In this document: one piece after another, positions 6,926 through 9,142 of the stretch
Numbering within the stretch: position 1 is the first letter of the stretch
Layout of the letters: every line of letters starts with the position of its first letter
NCBI GenBank assembly: GCA_021774995.1
Contig: JAJFIM010000381.1
Location: forward strand, 1-9,142
Length of the DNA stretch: 9,142 nt
DNA from: Alphaproteobacteria bacterium
Lineage (GTDB): Bacteria > Pseudomonadota > Alphaproteobacteria > SMXP01
Reading direction: 5' to 3'
Position numbers and translations under genes: made by a program
The notes under the pieces: generated by a model
What the model saw: the letters and a program-made list of their open reading frames with translations, nothing else
Told to the model about the DNA's origin: nothing
Database searches by the model: none

Positions 6926-7059
6926 ATTTGACCATTAAGGCGCGCCGTTCACTTAACAGGATGACAGGCGCGTCATTTATGGGTATGTGACCTTAAGGGC
7001 CAACCGGCCTTCAACAACGCATCAAACGCCAGTTTGATCTCTTTTCATACGGCCCGCCC
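6926..7059 (+). promoter_or_regulatory. Leader region of the glycosyltransferase cassette
   Basis: A TTGACC at 6928-6933 is a good -35 match, but the region 16-18 nt on (ACTTAA/CTTAAC, about 6951-6957) is a poor -10. An ATGAC-N6-GTCAT inverted repeat (6961-6976) and a bulged hairpin (AAGGGCC 6995-7001 with GGCCTT 7006-7011) follow. No clear Shine-Dalgarno precedes the ATG at 7060. This is the only sizeable gap before the cassette and is the most likely place for its promoter. Confidence 0.3.
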
Positions 7060-8385
7060 ATGCACGACGGATATAGTCGCACCGCCTGCCCCGCTGACCT
7101 GAAAAACCCGGCGCCCTGGCCCCAAGCACGCGGCGGCGCGCAGAAAAGCGCCGCCCCTTTGCGCATACTCCTGGCGTCTTACCGCTCGCACCCGCGGGCC
7201 GGGGGACAGGGCGTCTATGTGCATTATCTCTCGCGCGCGCTGGCTGATCTGGGCCATCGCGTGGATGTGATTTCCGGCCCGCCTTACCCGGAGCTGGACC
7301 CCCGCATCGGCCTGATCAAACTGCCCTCTCTTGACCTTCATGCGGAGCCTAACGCTCTGCTGGCGTTTCGCTGGCGGTTTTTGCGCTCTTTTAGCGACAT
7401 ATACGAATGGATCGCCCACAATACCGGTAAATTCTCAGAGCCTTACACGTTCGGCAGAAGGCTCGCCAAATATATGAGATCCGCCGCGCCTTACGACATC
7501 ATCCACGACAACCAGTCTTTGAGCTGGGGTGTGCTCGCCCTGCAGCGCGGCGGCGCGCCGCTTGTCTCCACCATTCACCACCCCATTACCATGGATCTCA
7601 AAATCGCGCTTGAAGCGGAACCGCGCCTCTATATGCGCTTTTTTCTAAGGCGCTGGCACTCTTTTTTGCGCATGCAGAAAAAAGTAGCGCGGCGCCTGCC
7701 GCATCTGATCGCCGTTTCCCAAAGCACGCGCCGTGACGTCTCGCAGGATTTCTCCATTAATGGAGCGCATATGCATGTCATTCATAATGGCGTCGACACG
7801 GATATATTCCGCCCTTATCCGGACTTGCCGGTAAAATCAAATACGCTTCTGACAACGGCAAGCGCCGACGTTCCCTTAAAAGGCCTCATCTATCTGCTCA
7901 AAGCTTTTGCCATTCTGGCAGGCGACAGACCCGCGCTTAAACTGGTGGTGGTTGGACGCTTAAGGGACGGTCCCACGAAAAACCTTCTTGGAGAATTAGG
8001 CGTCGCCAAACGCGTATCATTCCGTCACGATCTTGATACGGATGAATTAGCGCGCGCCTATAGCCAAGCTGGCGTCGTTGTGTGCCCTTCCCTCTATGAA
8101 GGGTTTGGCTTTCCCGCCGCCGAGGCCATGGCCTGCGGCGCGCCCGTCGTCGCCACAACCGGCGGCGCGCTGCCTGAAGTTGTGGGGGATTGCGGTCTTT
8201 TGGCGCCGCCCAAAGATCCGCAAGCGCTCGCCCGCGCCATCGCCGCGCTGCTTGAGTCTCCCGCCTTGCGGGAAAAACTCGGTCGGCAAGGGCGCCAGAG
8301 AATGCTGGAAAAATTCAGTTGGAGAGCCGCCGCCCTGTCTTACGAAACCGTCTACGCCCAAGCCATAGCCCATGCTCACCATTGA
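7060..8385 (+). CDS. Family GT4 glycosyltransferase (GT-B fold)
   Basis: 441 residues with two Rossmann domains and no membrane helix. The N-terminal acceptor domain starts at about residue 34 (LRILLASYRS) with the glycine loop RAGGQGVYVHYLSRAL (46-61). The linker carries HLIAVSQSTRRDV and VIHNGVDTDIFRPYP. The C-terminal nucleotide-sugar domain has VVVGRL and the GT4 EX7E motif E347-E355 in YEGFGFPAAEAMACGAPVVA, followed by GGALPEVVGDCGLL. Such retaining enzymes transfer a sugar from a nucleotide donor; donor and acceptor cannot be read from the sequence. The first 33 residues are low in family character and lack a Shine-Dalgarno, so translation could instead start later (for example TTG 7159). 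The 3' end overlaps the methyltransferase start by 14 nt, which points to a shared pathway. Confidence 0.9.
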   Translation: MHDGYSRTACPADLKNPAPWPQARGGAQKSAAPLRILLASYRSHPRAGGQGVYVHYLSRALADLGHRVDVISGPPYPELDPRIGLIKLPSLDLHAEPNALLAFRWRFLRSFSDIYEWIAHNTGKFSEPYTFGRRLAKYMRSAAPYDIIHDNQSLSWGVLALQRGGAPLVSTIHHPITMDLKIALEAEPRLYMRFFLRRWHSFLRMQKKVARRLPHLIAVSQSTRRDVSQDFSINGAHMHVIHNGVDTDIFRPYPDLPVKSNTLLTTASADVPLKGLIYLLKAFAILAGDRPALKLVVVGRLRDGPTKNLLGELGVAKRVSFRHDLDTDELARAYSQAGVVVCPSLYEGFGFPAAEAMACGAPVVATTGGALPEVVGDCGLLAPPKDPQALARAIAALLESPALREKLGRQGRQRMLEKFSWRAAALSYETVYAQAIAHAHH

Positions 8386-9100
8386 TCTCCACGCCTTGGA
8401 TTTGCGCGGCGGACAGCGCGTGCTCGATCTGGGCTGCGGGCAGGGGCGGCATATTCATAACATCTATCACCGCGCGCCGGTGCATGTGATCGGCGTTGAC
8501 CTCAATATGGAAGACGCGAGCGCCACAAGAGACGGCCTGACATATTTTCCGCCGCCCAGTCCCGGCGCCCAAGGTTTTGAACACATCGCCCATATCGCCG
8601 TGGCCGACGCAACGCAATTGCCCTTTACCGACGCCGCCTTCGACGCAATCATCTGCTCAGAAGTTCTTGAACACATTGTGGACTACAAAAAAGCCTTGCA
8701 AGAAATCACCCGCATTTTAAAACCGGGCGGCGTCTTCGCTCTTTCCGTACCCAGATCATGGCCTGAATGGGTGTGCTGGCGCCTGTCAAAAAATTACGCC
8801 AAAGAACCCGGCGGCCATGTGCGTATTTTCAATGCGCGGGCGCTCAAAGCCCAAGTTGAAACCTGCGGCCTCGCCTTTACCCGGCGCCATTGGGCGCACG
8901 CCCTGCACGCGCCTTACTGGTGGCTGAAATGCCTCTTCTGGAGCCGCCGCGATACGCTGTGGCTGATCCGTCTTTACCACAAAGTTCTCGTCTGGGATCT
9001 TTCGCGCCGCCCGTGGATCACCCGGCGACTTGAAACCATGCTGAACCCGTTGATGGGTAAAAGCGTGGTGCTTTATTTCCAAAAGGAGGCGCCGGTTTGA
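8372..9100 (+). CDS. Class I SAM-dependent methyltransferase (Methyltransf_11 type)
   Basis: 242 residues. SAM-binding motif I is VLDLGCGQGRH (17-27), motif II acid is D43 in IGVDLN, the adenine-contact VADATQLPF contains D79, and the post-motif is FDAIICSEVLEHI (90-102), followed by ILKPGGVFALSVP. The N-terminus is very short, with only 16 residues before motif I. The C-terminal third (about 160-242) is variable and rich in Trp, Arg and Tyr (HAPYWWLKCLFW), which would suit contact with membrane or lipid, but that is inference. The ATG at 8372 lies inside the end of the glycosyltransferase gene (14-nt overlap) without a strong ribosome site, so translation is probably coupled. The substrate is unknown; context suggests a glycosylated product. 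Confidence 0.9.
   Translation: MLTIDLHALDLRGGQRVLDLGCGQGRHIHNIYHRAPVHVIGVDLNMEDASATRDGLTYFPPPSPGAQGFEHIAHIAVADATQLPFTDAAFDAIICSEVLEHIVDYKKALQEITRILKPGGVFALSVPRSWPEWVCWRLSKNYAKEPGGHVRIFNARALKAQVETCGLAFTRRHWAHALHAPYWWLKCLFWSRRDTLWLIRLYHKVLVWDLSRRPWITRRLETMLNPLMGKSVVLYFQKEAPV
9083..9089 (+). promoter_or_regulatory. Strong Shine-Dalgarno at the end of the methyltransferase gene
   Basis: AAGGAGG, the best ribosome site in the window, placed 7 nt before TTG 9097. It lies inside the last codons of the methyltransferase gene and implies that another gene starts at its stop. Confidence 0.7.
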
Positions 9101-9142
9101 CGCGCGCCGCAACGCTTGGCGCCCCGCCCGCGGCGCGCGCCT
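9097..9142 (+). CDS. Start of a further cassette gene (truncated by the window)
   Basis: A TTG at 9097-9099 overlaps the methyltransferase stop (TTTGA) by 4 nt and sits 7 nt after AAGGAGG. The frame is open to the window end, giving about 15 residues beginning MTRAATLGAPPAARA. That is too little to recognise a family. The call rests on the ribosome site and the overlap, not on similarity. Confidence 0.55.
   Translation, partial: MTRAATLGAPPAARA

Noticed and set aside
8078..8368. 96-codon plus-strand frame inside the glycosyltransferase
   Set aside because: It lies out of frame within the conserved GT4 nucleotide-sugar domain and is a Pro- and Arg-rich low-complexity translation typical of GC-rich shadows.
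1..9142. Defence system, prophage, insertion sequence, CRISPR or RNA gene
   Set aside because: I looked for regularly spaced repeats, terminal inverted repeats, transposase or nuclease motifs and tRNA-like folds and saw none; the whole window is filled by recognisable core-type genes.

Overview
The window looks like ordinary chromosomal DNA from an alphaproteobacterium. It is GC-rich and has tightly packed genes with 3-14 nt gaps or overlaps. It carries the alphaproteobacterial version of the Mla lipid transporter, in which the permease has an N-terminal STAS domain and the order is permease-ATPase-MCE protein. It also carries a CHASE2-type class III cyclase of the kind common in that class. 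I cannot name the genus. I see no tRNA, rRNA, CRISPR array, insertion sequence, phage gene or integration scar.

Minus strand, 1-2171: mlaE (STAS-permease), mlaF (ATPase) and the first 68 codons of mlaD (MCE substrate-binding protein), transcribed leftward as one operon. Together they would move phospholipid between the inner membrane and the outer membrane. A 217-nt divergent intergenic region (2172-2388) separates mlaE from the rightward genes and holds weak promoter-like elements and a 7-bp inverted repeat.

Plus strand, 2389-6910: a run of five rightward genes. They are a membrane-bound CHASE2/nucleotide cyclase, an enolase-superfamily dipeptide epimerase (DgcA/YcjG type), a four-helix DUF423 membrane protein, an NTF2/SnoaL-like small protein that overlaps the DUF423 gene by ATGA, and an unassigned small membrane protein. 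The cyclase keeps both metal-binding aspartates and the transition-state arginine. At the positions of the adenine-selecting lysine and the catalytic asparagine it has arginine instead, which is the most unusual feature of the window.

Plus strand, 7060-9142: after a 149-nt gap, a family GT4 glycosyltransferase overlaps a class I SAM methyltransferase by 14 nt. The methyltransferase in turn overlaps the start of a further gene (TTG start behind a near-perfect Shine-Dalgarno) that runs off the window. This looks like the front of a translationally coupled cassette for a glycosylated and methylated product, possibly a lipid or surface glycan.

Overall the window is mostly cell-envelope housekeeping plus a signalling enzyme. 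I do not see a clear new defence or mobile system. The points worth a second look are the altered cyclase active site and the cassette cut off at the right edge.
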